Positions 1 through 11,150 of a stretch of 64,000 bases of DNA are shown here, one piece after another. The translations under genes and the position numbers were made by a program. The notes beneath the pieces were generated by a model, which was not told the origin of the DNA, made no database searches, and saw only the letters and a list, made by a program, of their open reading frames with translations. Source of the stretch: Uranotaenia lowii (taxonomy: Eukaryota > Arthropoda > Insecta > Diptera > Culicidae); NCBI RefSeq assembly GCF_029784155.1, contig NC_073692.1, forward strand, positions 321,467,906 to 321,531,905. Reading direction: 5' to 3'. Each line of letters begins with the position of its first letter. The stretch's first letter is position 1.

Positions 1-919
1 CTGGTGCCGGAGCGATGCTGATACGACATTTTTCACACTCTTTCGGTTTTTATCACGTGGTGTCTTCCTCTCTCTGGCCGCCTCCTGGACGACAACATAT
101 CGTCGTCGACCGGCAATAACGTGTCGTGATCAATTTTCTGGTTGAGCTCCGTCAAAATCGGCGCGGACACTTCCCAACGGCTGGCGAATCTCGATGTGAC
201 AATCTACAACCATCATCGGGTTCCATTATCAGCAGTAAGGGGGAACTCATTCTTCATTTTCTGCTGAGCGAGGTATATTTTTTTCGGCAGCTCCCGGAAT
301 CTAAACCCATCAGTCATTGATGGAGCGCAGTTCAACGTCCAGATTACATAAATACCCTACACGAGGAATGGACTGTTATTTTTTTCGTTTCTTACCTTCC
401 GTACGAGAAATGTACAAATGAATTGTGTTATCGGACTCTACGGGAATCGTCATGTTTTCAGAGTTGTTGTTTCGTTTTTCATCTCAGATTTGTTCGATCT
501 TCACCCTGGAAAGGAAAACATTTTTTCGCTACCAACACGATCAGATTGCTAGCTCTAGTCAGAACCACCAACCAGAAGCACTTTGATTTCGGTGGATAGT
601 TTTCCCTTGAGTCACGAACGAGCTCAATGGGAATCCTGCTAAGAATCAGAGCCAACCTGTAGGCAGACCAAGTTGTACGAAGCCAATCGATTTCATATTA
701 TCTACAATCATGATTTCGTTGTAACCTTGAAATCGCTTCGAATCGCGTTGAGAGAGTCAGTATTGTTGGGAAGGATGAAAGTACTCCATATTTCGCTAGA
801 ATTGGAACATTTCTCATATTTCAGAAACCGCAATTTGGAATTCTTCTTCGAATAAACTTTTACGTTAGGAATATAAACAATTTGAACTTATCCCAAAACT
901 TATCATAACATTTCTTTTC
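1..919. other. Non-coding stretch, no gene recognised
   Basis: The first 300 bases are richer in G+C than the sequence that follows, with several CGTCGTC-like runs. Short open frames exist, but none has recognisable domains, splice sites or codon bias. It may be intron or regulatory DNA of the Sox gene; nothing in it proves a function. Confidence 0.4.
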
Positions 920-933
920 TTAGAAAGCATTAG

Positions 934-1143
934 GGCTTGTGATATAGCTCAGTTGGCAAGTCTGTTGCTTCCTGAGCCGATGTCCGCGAGTTCGAGCCCA
1001 AGAGTAAATATCGAACACAGTTGTACCGGATAAGTTTTTCAATATTTATCCGCCAACTGGAACGTTGATAAAGTCGCGAATGCCATAAAGATGGTAAAAC
1101 GACTATAATCGAAACAAAAAAAAAAAAAAAAAAAAAAAAAAAA
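934..1143 (+). mobile_element. tRNA-derived SINE, complete with TSD
   Basis: A roughly 210-bp insertion with a tRNA-like head, a body and a pure A tail (1117-1143). The head has a perfect RNA polymerase III A box (TAGCTCAGTTGG, about 950-961) and a B-box-like GAGTTCGAGCCC (about 990-1001). It is bracketed by a perfect 14-bp direct repeat (TTAGAAAGCATTAG at 920-933 and 1144-1157), the mark of LINE-driven retrotransposition. SINEs have no protein product. The unbroken A tail and perfect TSD suggest a fairly recent insertion. Confidence 0.92.
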
Positions 1144-1862
1144 TTAGAAAGCATTAGCAACTACTAAGCAAATTCTCGCGAGCGCTGATGATTTGACTTG
1201 CTGACATGAAAACTTAGAACGAAATAAGATATTTTTCAAAATTATGCTACAGTTTCGACAACGATTGATTTATGTGTAAACCTAATTTCTTTTCTTCTCG
1301 TAGTCAAGTTATGTTCACGTTTATTCTTTCGTTAGCCAGCTTTTCTTCCAAGCATTTTCTAATCTAATTTGTTAGATATTTAGTACTTCATAAAACCATC
1401 TGTTTTTTTGCCCAACTATGAAGTAAACCAAAAATTGATGATTTGACGAAATTACTTTAAACTTAAAAAATTTACTCGTTTATATAGTTCGTTTCAAATG
1501 TTTTTTAACTTCTGAAAATGTACACTACAATCACAACGAATCTTGTGCAGCGTAATATACTGATCAGTTTTCTGTGGCCAGGTTGCTTAACTTCAGGATA
1601 ATTTTAGAACGGAACACTTTTCACCTTCAGATGACTCAATGATAATTTAAGAAAGTCCATTATCATCAAGTCCATGAAAAATTGATTTCTCTTGACTCCC
1701 TAAACATAAGTGGATTTGGTTTAGCTTAAGTATAATATAGTATGAATTATGAGAATTCAATGTACATAAAGTTAAAATTGAGCGAGAAAATGTGATCCTT
1801 TTAACTCCCTTAAATCCAACAATTACTGACAAATTGACAGAAATTTACTTTTATGATTTTTA

Positions 1863-2007
1863 TTTGTTTCGTTTTACCATCTTTATGGCATTTGCGACTT
1901 TATTTCAACGTTGCGTGTTGCGTGTTCGATGTTTACTCTTGGGCTAGAACTCGCGGACATTGGCTCAGAAGGCAACTGATTTACCAACTGAGCTATATCA
2001 CAAGCCC
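1863..2007 (-). mobile_element. Second, internally deleted copy of the same SINE
   Basis: On the minus strand the sequence matches the SINE at 934-1143 through the tRNA-like head and the 3' body. It lacks about 40 bases of the middle, has several substitutions and lacks a long A tail. No clean target-site duplication is visible. The two copies lie head-to-head about 0.9 kb apart in opposite orientation. Confidence 0.88.
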
Positions 2008-2009
2008 CT

Positions 2010-3729
2010 CTTTCATGATTGTAAACCACTTTTTTTTACAAAAATCCTTAACGTTGAAAAAAATTTAAGAACAATATTTTTTTAAATTTCATAACTACAT
2101 GGGCTGAAGAATTGCATTTTCAATATTTTTCAAACATTTCAACCCTTTTTTTCTAAATCGTGAAAAATTTAAGAATATTTAGTTTTTATTAAAACTGTTT
2201 CACAAATAACTGAGATATTTCAACTTATGTAAGATTTAAACTAAATACAGATTTTTCGATTTGTTGTCGTTTATTTTTCAATCCCGCCTTTGGACAGGGT
2301 TTCATATTTCATCTCTTCAACCTTACTGAGGATAATTTTTTTATCTAAAAATCGGATTTGGATTTCAAACGTTGAATTCATCTTCAGGAAAATTCTTGAT
2401 ACCAGTTAATTTTCGTTTTCTGAAGTTTTATTTTTCAACATAGTTTTTTGTACTCGACTATGTTATCAGGCAATACTGCTTTTGTCATATATTGGTTATC
2501 AAAGTTCTTAAACATCATTCAATTCTTTTTCATGTTTTTTCTAACTACACTTTACTCAACCTTCAATAAAAGAACAAATATTGTGATGAAAAATAGTGTT
2601 TTGGGTCAAAACTTTTGGCCAAAATAACAAAATTTTCGAAGGTGATGGAAAGTGTTAGAGAAACATGAGGTATCAAAGAAAGAAAGAACATAAGTCGTGA
2701 ATATCATGTATTTTTCCATTACTAGTTATGTGGAAATCGGATATCCTTGTTTTCAAACTTCAATACTAATAAATCCATTAGGAATTTTGTTAAATCAATG
2801 AAAATCTGAACGTAAATAAAAATTTCCACGCAAATTACTTAGAATTGAACAAGAAATGTAAATTTCAAATATTAGTAATAAAATCAAGTTAAGTGTAGTA
2901 ATACAAATCTTTTTCCTGATTTGTAACTAAACCTTTCGTTTTGGTGTTTTATTGTTAGAAATTCCGAAAATCTGCGACGGAAGAGCTAAATCAGTCATTA
3001 ATGAGGGGATTTCTTATTATCTGTTATTTTCCACCAGGGGTCTCGGATTTCTCCCAAAATTTCAAATTTGGTTCATTCATTCTTGAGAAAAATTTAACCA
3101 CATTTCAAATACACATAACAGTGTCTTTTTTCAACGGAAATTTAAAAAAAAAAGCAATTCAACTGAAATTTAAAACAAGCAATTCAACTGAAAACGAAAA
3201 AAGCACATCAAACTTAGTGAATAAACAACAAACTGTTAAAAGTAACATTCTCCCATTAATTTGGAAAATAAGTTCTTTAAGTCATTGGGTACTTCATGGA
3301 TTATTTTATAGTAAAGAAACCAGAAAATTAGAAGAAATCTTAAAGAAGATACATAAACAAGATGTCGAGTTGCAACTTTTTTTGGAATTTCGAAATTTCT
3401 GCAGTCCGAGATGGTTTCCTTTTAAATCAAAGTTAATGATGATTAACTTTGATTTGAATTTCATTTTTAAGTTTATTTAAGGGCCTCATCAGTGAAGAAT
3501 TGAAAATAATATGAAGATGAAAGATGTTGAAAATGAGTGAGACAGAAGTTATGAAAATCAGTTTCATCTCGTAGTTAATGATTTTTTGCAGATTTTTAAA
3601 TTGAGTTTTAGTTTATTTTGATTTAGATCCGGACTTTTATTCGAAATCAAATTGGTTCAGAATGTTACTTTTTTGTTTTTTTCCCGATGTTAGATTTTCC
3701 GCGATGCGAATAAAATTTCAAAATACAGC
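2010..3729. other. AT-rich non-coding DNA
   Basis: Very AT-rich sequence with no recognisable gene. A 159-codon open frame at 3001-3480 has biased low-complexity composition and no known motif, so I treat it as chance. Confidence 0.4.
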
Positions 3730-3730
3730 C

Positions 3731-5217
3731 GGTGTCTTTTTTAGAATGATTTCAAGAACAAATCGGCATCTCTGAAAGTTTACCACAAAATAGAGAATAC
3801 TCTCCTCTTTTCAACGCTTTATTCAGGTAAAAAATCGATCGGAGGATCTAGAAAAACCTTTTCTGAATATTTGTGAATTATACACACGAGCTTATTTTTG
3901 AAATTTTCATATATAATTATTCCTAAAAAATTTATAATTCTTTTCTTATGCTTGGATGTATTAAAATTCCTTCAAAAATAACTAAAAACTCCAAACATTT
4001 TGATAAAAAAAATTTCTGGCCAAAATGTTGGCCAAAAATTAGAAATTTCTACGAACATTTAAAAATTTTCAATAATAACATTATTGATTTAGCTGAAAGA
4101 ATAACTGGCAACACTGTAGAAATTTACAAAAATATTGCTTTCAAGGTTTATTAGTCATACTTTTTTCTATCAAAGACAGAGTGTAGTTTTGAGTTGAGGG
4201 AAGAATGTTATAATCTAATCAATCATCATTACATTTTTTTCTCCCTCAAAATTCATTTGTATTTTGGACAGACTTGAAAAATTGAGATTGAAGATTTGAA
4301 AAAAAAAATTAAAACCATCTGTTTTGCTTATTTTTGAATGTTTTAAGCTTTTTACAGAGTTGGATTGATAAAAAAAAACTTTTTTTTCTGAAAGAAAGAT
4401 GCTATTTTCACCTTGAAAAAAGTTTCATTTTTTTTCTATCTTATAATATATTAATACATATAGACCATCGGAAATTGTCACAATGTGTTAGATAAACGTT
4501 AAAAATCTTAGGTATAGCATTCTTTAATATACTTTTTTTTCTATATAATTTTCGAATTTTAAGCGCACTTTATCTTTTTTGAGACAGAACTATTTCTAGA
4601 AAGCTGTCAGTACGCTCAATTCATATCAGCAAGAAGGAAGTGAGAATAATCTGACACTCATTACTGTACATTTTTATTCTTTAAAATTAGTTTGCCACCC
4701 TGTAGAAGGTCGGCATATTTCTGAAACCTATGGAAATCGAGCTAAAAATCAATTTTAGAAGATTCTTTATAGGTGAAACAATAAAGTACTTAATGGTTAA
4801 ATTGTAACTCTCTCCTCTCAACTTTTAATACTATAATCTGTCTTCGATAGAAATGATCATGAAAAATACACCTTTATAACAGTATTTTTGTAAATTTTAT
4901 ACTAGCAACAATGTAGGCTAGTTAGTTTTAGAAAGTTTTTATAGATAGTATTAAAATGTTCTTAGAGATTTAAGCTTTTTCCCAAAATTTTTAGTTGAAA
5001 ATATACTTTATCAAAATGTTTGGAGTGCTTGAAAATGGAAAATTGGATGTTTTCAGGAATAATTACTACCTAGTGAATATTTCAAAAATTCGCTAATGTG
5101 GTTTGTTCGCAAAAAGTTGTTCTAGAGACCCCCGATCGATATTTTACCTGAATAGTGCATTGGTTAGGGGAGAGTCTCCTCTAAAGTGTGGCAAATTTTC
5201 TTTTCTTAAAAGACACC
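3731..5217. mobile_element. Inverted-repeat DNA element (about 1.5 kb), non-autonomous
   Basis: The left end (3731-3880) and the reverse complement of the right end (5080-5217) match over roughly 130-150 bases. Both start GGTGTCTTTT, and the best shared core is around TATTCAGGTAAAA and ATCGATCGG. Flanking TA dinucleotides a few bases outside would fit a Tc1/mariner-type target site, but the exact ends are uncertain. The interior is AT-rich and has no transposase frame, so any movement would have needed an enzyme from elsewhere. Confidence 0.7.
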
Positions 5218-5404
5218 ATGTATAGAGCTTACTCTATGGCTTCAACTTTGTCGGAGATGGCAAAACGGTATAAGTAGCGAGAAAATATGTAGTTATGACA
5301 TCTCAAACGGAGATTTTTTTTCATGAAATGAAACTAGCAACATACCAGATTTCCCGTCCAATTTTCAGAAATATTCTCTTAATCCTTATATCTCTCTTTT
5401 CCTG

Positions 5405-6065
5405 GGGAACTCCCGGCTTGCACTCTAATTTAGAGCAAACGCAATTTTTGTTTTATATATCCAACGTTTCAATTCGTGTTGGATCTTCTTCAGGAACTAA
5501 AATTGTGTTTTTAAAGTTATTTTGGCCGATTGAAAAATATTTGTTGTAAGATGTTTACCTACGTCGTTTTCCATACACTCAACACAGAACAAGCTGACAT
5601 TTAGAAACAACGAAAACAAAAGGAGAAAAGTGAAAACTGTGCCAAAGTTTCGATGGAAAATTTATCCCAAAATTCCCGGACAACCGGATTTTATCCAAGA
5701 AAAACTTAACACAGTAAGTCAATCACTACATTTTATTGTCATAAAATACGAATTAATCCGGAAAATTTAAAAAAAACAGATAAAAAGACTGCTTAAGAAG
5801 ACCAGCCGATTCGACAACAATAAGAAAACGACACTGTTTAGGTGAACATCTCAAAACAAATATTTTGTAATCGGTCAAAAATATCTTTAAACCACAATCT
5901 AGTCCCTGAAGAAGATCCAAAATGGATTACCGTGCACCCAAGGTGGCTACTATACATACAAACATACATACATGAAGAAGATACAAAATGGATTGAAACG
6001 TTGAAGACATAAAACAAAAATCGTTTTTGCTCTAAAATAAACTGTAAGCCGGAATTTCCTCATGA
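5405..6065. mobile_element. Fold-back element with GAAGAAGATC/AAACGTT arms
   Basis: The sequence 5405-5560 is repeated in inverted orientation at about 5835-6065. Matching blocks include the CCCGGCTTGCA-like tip, TTTAGAGCAAA, TTTGTTTTATAT, AACGTTTCAAT, GATCTTCTTCAGG and the AAATATTTGTT block. The right arm is longer because a piece is tandemly duplicated around a short (CATA)n run near 5955-5970. There is no coding potential. A related motif occurs in the hairpin at 43310-43525. Confidence 0.75.
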
Positions 6066-6367
6066 AAAACACAATACTCAGTCGATCCTCAAACATAGAA
6101 AAATAACGAATATCTATAGATATCTCGTTTTTCTGCTCGGGGCGAGTGAACTGCAGTTAGCAGCATAACTCAAATTTTATAAATTCAACAACGAAACTAT
6201 ATTCATAAAATTAAAAACAACATTTTCGGTCACTAAAAGATACTAGATTGATAGAATTTTGTGCAGTGGCTTCTGAGATGATAAAAGAACGAATTTTGGT
6301 GTTTCCCGGTTGAGATTTTTTTGATGTTATTAATTTGTTAACAAGAAAGTTATTAATTCTAGAGTAA

Positions 6368-6843
6368 GGTTGCCAGAAGTTTTTCAGCATGTATCCGGGC
6401 CGGACAAATCTGGGAAATTTTATATAAAAACCTGGAAAAATCCGGACATTTGATTTCAAAATTGACGACCGAAATTCCGGGCAATATCCGGGCAAATTTT
6501 GTCAAAACCCAGATATTACTCAACAAAAAAAAAAATCAAGAAAAAAAATTGAAATATAAATTTTCATCAAAATTTATTGACTGATTTTAAATCGTATTTA
6601 AAATTTCTAAAAAAAGCTTTCTTTTCATGATAATTTTTGTAAAACTTGCCTAAAAATTTCGTTATGAAGGCATAAATAAAAAAAAAATACAAAACATTTT
6701 TTTTTGGTTTGCCAAATAAAGTGAATAAATCCGGGCAAAATTCGGGCATTTTTCAATAAAATCCGAGCAACCGGGCCGGGCCAGACTGTTCCCAAATTTA
6801 AAATTGAATATCCGAACAAACCCGGCTAAAATCGAGCAATCTA
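6368..6843. mobile_element. CCGGGCA-rich palindromic repeat element
   Basis: Both ends carry a GGTTGCCAGA- or ATCGAGCAATC-like tip followed by CCGGGC blocks in opposite orientation. Many CCGGGCA/TGCCCGG words lie in an otherwise A/T-rich interior. Fragments of the same family appear near 34005-34040, 41400-41500 and 56880-56980. It has no open frame of interest and is probably a MITE-like element; its superfamily is unknown. Confidence 0.6.
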
Positions 6844-6870
6844 ACTAATTTATTTTAGAGTCATGAAATA

Positions 6871-8106
6871 TACCGTGAAAGCACCAATGGCCGCGCATTT
6901 AAGCTATGATGGATGTTCTTTGTGTCGTACAAAAATTATGTTTTGTGCGATTCTGGAAAGTAGTAAAACTTGAAATGTAGTACAACTTACGTACTTTAAG
7001 GGAAAAATTTAAAAGCAAAAATTTTTCATTGCAACGCCACAAAAACGGGATTTTGTATTAGGTGTCGGTGTACCAATGGCCGCGCACTCATATGTTGCTT
7101 GTTCCAATCGCCGCTCACAATTGTACCAATGGCCGCGCACGTCTTAATTAGGGTTTAAACAGTAAATAAGGTATCCAAACAATTAAAAATGTTGTTTACA
7201 CGGCTCTCAGGCTCATTGTGAATATTCTCACGAAAGGCTTTTTATGATTCACCCATCAAACACCGATTTGTCTCCATTGTTTATTAAACTAGTCTGGTGC
7301 TAAATTTGTATGAGACGCCATTTTTACAGAGCATTATTTTGCCGGAAGATGTTTTGAAACAATGTTTTCGGTCCCGATTTCGATAAATCATCACACATTC
7401 GGCGAGCTGTCTGAAAATCCACGGAGAAATTGACCAACTAAAACTTTTAACAGATCCGAATTGCTATCTAACCTCAAATTTCAAACACTTCGTAGCCATT
7501 TTTATTAGATAATCGTTTCTTCTGATATTGTTTCTAAAAATTGTGTTTTTCAGCCGGTTATATGATGGAAAACATTGATTGTAAAGCTTGCCTGTGAATC
7601 TTATGCAACTTTTGTGATCTTCCAAAGAACTTCTCTACGTTTAACTGCTGATAAATACAAGAAGACTTTCCGTGCGCGGCGATAGAAACATTCAAAAATC
7701 AAGTGTACCAATGGCTGTGCACAACAAAATTGTCATTTATTCCGCAACAGGACCTTCAAACTGTCCACTTTTTTTCACAATTGATACATTATACAGCCAC
7801 AAATAACTTACGTTCGAAATTTTTTGAAAAAATACTCTAATTCAACAAAAAAAACTAAATTACGAAAAGGGCCCCACATAGCTCACTTGCTAAAGACAAT
7901 AGACAAAATGGCATCCGGCAAAAACGATGTTTGTTTTTATTTTTTCCTGACCTCAAAAAGCAGAATAAATTTATTTCTAGTATGGCGAGTGAAAGATACT
8001 TATAGTAGGTATCAGAAAATGCGAAACATGGAAATTTTCATTGTTGAATTTCGAAGAAAATAATGATTAAAGTTGAAAGTGCGCGGCCATTGGTGCTTTC
8101 ACGGTA
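6871..8106. mobile_element. Inverted-repeat element with reiterated CCAATGGCCGCGCA sites
   Basis: The ends are inverted copies of TACCGTGAAAGCACCAATGG (6871-6890 and its complement at 8087-8106), continuing into GCCGCGCA. The core (A)CCAATGGCCGCGCA recurs inside the element near 7073 and 7124, with degenerate copies near 7104, 7671 (inverted) and 7705. ATGAAAT lies just outside both ends (left 6865-6871 region, right about 8110-8116) and may be the target duplication, with a few bases of uncertainty. There is no transposase frame. Confidence 0.75.
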
Positions 8107-8510
8107 CTAATGAAATGATCTACATTAAATTTTCTCTTCTTTGCAAAGTTAAAAAAAAACCTAAAATGAGTTGAACTGTCTTAACGCTGTCGGTGATCTT
8201 CAGACAAGTTTTACTCCTTTGAAAAAAGTATGAATTTGTTCGAGCCAAACTAGCTGCACGATTGGAAATGCTCAAACCTTATTTGGAATGTGTTTTGAAT
8301 GAATCATTGTAATTTAAAAAACAGTTACCCCCTTTATATAAGTCAAAGTTTTATAATATCGTGGCATCTGGTTACCCCTTTTATGCGAATGACTGAGAAT
8401 TTGATGTAGATCATTCTATCAAAGCACTTCAAGACACTCAAATCATTAACTTCCTTGATGAGAAAATATTTCTGAAAATTATATGGAAAATCTGGCAGTG
8501 TTGCTAGATT
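8107..8510. other. Non-coding flank of the BEL insertion
   Basis: Ordinary AT-rich sequence with no recognisable feature. The last five bases before the LTR element (8511-8515, CTTTT) form the left copy of its target-site duplication. Confidence 0.4.
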
Positions 8511-8515
8511 CTTTT

Positions 8516-8908
8516 TGTTCAAGCCAATAGTCATCAGCTTGAAGAATTTTGTAGTTCCGGAAATTTCTAGAATTTGTAGCAAATGATTATTCCCACGTGC
8601 ATCGAATGTTCTGGAATTTCTATTTTGTTCCACACAATTTGCTCTTACCGAAGGTTCCAGAACCATCTTTGTATATAAGTTAGCGCATGACGGGAACATT
8701 CCAGAAGGTTCGATGCGCGTATAAATAAAGCCTCGTGTTGCAAGACGAGGTCAGTTTCATTTAAGAATCCGCGGATTAAGTATCGTAAAACCTTCCAAGT
8801 TGAAAAGTGTGAAGAGAAATAGTGAAATAAGAGAAAAAACCTTAAAGTTCAAGTGTTGCGTAGTCTTTAAATCTTCCGATTCCAAAATACAGTCCACTTG
8901 CCCAAACA
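8516..8908 (+). repeat. 5' LTR
   Basis: A 393-bp long terminal repeat (TGTTC...CCAAACA), identical to 11096-11488. It contains a core promoter: TATAAATAA (8720-8728) overlapping an AATAAA poly(A) signal (8724-8729). A short hairpin with CCTCGT/ACGAGG arms (8731-8750) follows, then an arthropod-type initiator, TCAGTTT, at 8751. R would therefore begin near 8752. Confidence 0.95.
8720..8757 (+). promoter_or_regulatory. LTR core promoter (TATA box, hairpin, TCAGT initiator)
   Basis: TATAAATAA lies about 31 bases upstream of TCAGTTT, the spacing expected of a pol II TATA/Inr promoter. A six-base-pair hairpin sits between them. The same block is repeated in the 3' LTR at 11300-11337, where it could drive outward transcription toward the Sox exon. 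Confidence 0.7.
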
Positions 8909-8909
8909 T

Positions 8910-8928
8910 TGGTCCTTCGAGCCGGATT
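8910..8928 (+). other. Primer-binding site, tRNA-Tyr type
   Basis: TGGTCCTTCGAGCCGGATT starts one base after the LTR. Its complement has the form of a mature tRNA 3' end whose acceptor strand would pair with CCTTCGA, the 5' end of insect tRNA-Tyr. The tRNA assignment is from general knowledge of tRNA-Tyr ends, not from a search. Confidence 0.75.
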
Positions 8929-9176
8929 TAAGTGAACAGTTTAAGTGAAATATAAACAAGTATATCAAGTATTCCAAAAACTTTTGTTAAAGAGTAGCTT
9001 TCCTCACAAAGAGCAGTGACATTAAGTGAAAACCTAGAAAGGTCCATATCAGTAAAACAAAAAGTTGACTTAAGTAAATTCAGTGAACACACAGAAGTTA
9101 AGTGTAGTGAAGTGTTTCCGATACCAGCAATTCTCCAACGCAAATCTTTGTGTGACGTTTCCAATCTTGATTCCCA

Positions 9177-11150
9177 ATGGCGAGCACTCCAAAAACGAAA
9201 GGTTCCAAGAAGAAAGCTTAGAAATTACCAGAAGACATGGAAGCAATGGAGCAGATAAAAGTGTTAGTGCATCGAAAAAACCAGGAATTTAATACAGTAA
9301 CACGCATATTTAATTCGTTGCACCCCCAAGACGGAGGAAATGTATCGCTGTCCAGAAGTCAAATTAAAGCCTACCAGTTTATGCTAGAAAAGGCTCGTAC
9401 TAAGCAATGTGGTGGAAAGAGAGGTGATGAAAATGAAACGTTGCAAAAGTAGAAGTAAAATTTTTTCTTCGTAAACATAGTTACCATGACAGAAGTGACG
9501 TCACTACCGACCATTTTCGCGACGCATTTTGCCTAGGATAAATGAAGCTCCCTGACAACGACGCGTCGCGATGCAGGTCTTGTTTATGTTTATTTTTCTT
9601 TTTTCTCTCCGACGTGCAATAGTGTGCGTTCCTTTGCACCACCTTAGTAAAAGTGTACCTCATTGCGTACTAAGTACCTTTCCATCTACAACAAAATATT
9701 GGAAATCGTTTCACCTGAGGAGCGTGCCATCCATGACGAACATTTCAATGAATTTGACATCCTTTATTCTGAGGTAGTTATCGCACTCGAAGAGCAGTCC
9801 AGCAACATTCCTTCCAATACAGCCGGTGCGTCTTCTGTTTCTGAAGTTTCCCCCATGCCACCAACCATAATTATACACCAGCCCCTGCCCATGCCTATCC
9901 CAACATTCGACGGTAGTTACGAGAGTTGGCCTAAGTTCAAGGCCATTTTCAAGGATCTGGTTGATAAATCGCCTGACTCTCCAGCCATCAAACTATACCA
10001 CCTCGAAAAAGCCCTGATAGGGCACGCAGCTGGTCTTATTGATGCCAAAACGATCAATGAGGGAAATTACAAACACGCCTGGAAAATATTAGAGGAGAGG
10101 TTTGAGAACAAGCGTCACCTCATTGACACCCACATCGCCGGCTTGTTCAACCTTAAGAAAATTTCTAAGGAAAACCATACAGAGTTAAGAGCGTTAGTTG
10201 ACGAGTGCACTAGGCATGTAGAGGGCCTCAAGTTCTTGAATCAAGAATTCACAGGTGTGTCTGAGCTAATGGTAATTCACCTGTTGACGTCAGCATTAGA
10301 TAAAGAAACCCGTTTCCACTGGGAAAGCTCCATTAAGCACGATAGCATGCCAAGCTATACCGAAACCATTAAATTTCTCAAGGAGCAGTGTTTTATCCTG
10401 GAACGCTGCGAGAGCTCCTCACCGAAGGCTATTCAGCCACAACCCAGTGCATACGAGAGTCCGGAAGAACCCATCGAGACAAAATTTACTTCAGCAGTCA
10501 TCACTAGCAAGCCCTCTGCATCATGTGATTTCTGCGGTAAGGGTCATCTCAACTTTACCTGTCCAATATTGAAGACTATTTCGATCAAAGACCGACTGCT
10601 TAAGGTGAAAGAGCATCAAATGTGCTTCAACTGCTTACGACGAGGACATCGAAGCAAGGATTGCCGTTCTGACAAAACCTGTACCAAGTGCCGAAGACGT
10701 CATCACACATTGCTGCACGCCGAAAAACAGACCGAACTTTTCAAATCGATTGATAAGCAACGATTTCCACAATCAACCAAGCAGCCTATCCAGCGAAGGG
10801 ACGCTCTAGCCTCAGTTGTTGATAATTACACCGCTTACCGCTGTTCCTCATCTAGTCCAGTTATTCAAGTAAACACTGCTATTGTCGAACAATTGAATGA
10901 ACCCAACTCTGAAAATTGTGAAGAGCAGAAAACTTGTTTGGAAGAAATTACCTACCGGAGACTTCTCAACCAAATCGACGTTTTGATACGTTCCAGCCTG
11001 AGTATAACAACGCCAAAACCTGAGGTTAAACCTACCAAACTTTCTAATGTATATTGTGAGCAACGTTCATGTTCCAGTTTCTGCGGGCGGGAGTATGTTC
11101 AAGCCAATAGTCATCAGCTTGAAGAATTTTGTAGTTCCGGAAATTTCTAG
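9177..11150 (+). pseudogene. gag: BEL/Pao gag, interrupted by a stop codon and a MITE
   Basis: Gag packages the element's RNA into virus-like particles in the cytoplasm. The likely start, ATG at 9177, opens 14 basic residues (MASTPKTKGSKKKA) ended by TAG at 9219. The same frame then reads on from 9222 to 9404, where a 261-bp insertion with its own stops intervenes, and resumes from 9675 to 11150. The large 3' part contains a Pao-type gag region (conserved PTFDGSYESWPKF near residue 79 of the 9663 frame) and three zinc knuckles. These are CX2CX3HX4C at about residue 288, CX2CX4HX4C at about 321 and CX2CX3HX4H at about 340. The last 18 codons run into the 3' LTR, so the natural C terminus is lost. 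Its product is probably non-functional or partial, although the core and knuckles are intact. Confidence 0.88.
9405..9665. mobile_element. 261-bp MITE nested inside gag
   Basis: The insertion is bracketed by a perfect 9-bp direct repeat CGTACTAAG (9396-9404 and 9666-9674). Its tips are short inverted repeats: CAATGTGGT at the left, and the complement of CAATGAGGT at the right. The gag frame is the same on both sides (the offset of 270 is divisible by three), and the residues flanking the repeat join sensibly into one gag frame. A 9-bp TSD suggests a Mutator-like or Merlin-like element. With an 8-bp TSD of GTACTAAG it would also fit the hAT pattern. There is no coding capacity. Confidence 0.85.

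Noticed and set aside
3001..3480. 159-codon frame as a gene
   Set aside because: Low-complexity AT-driven composition and no recognisable motif or neighbours.
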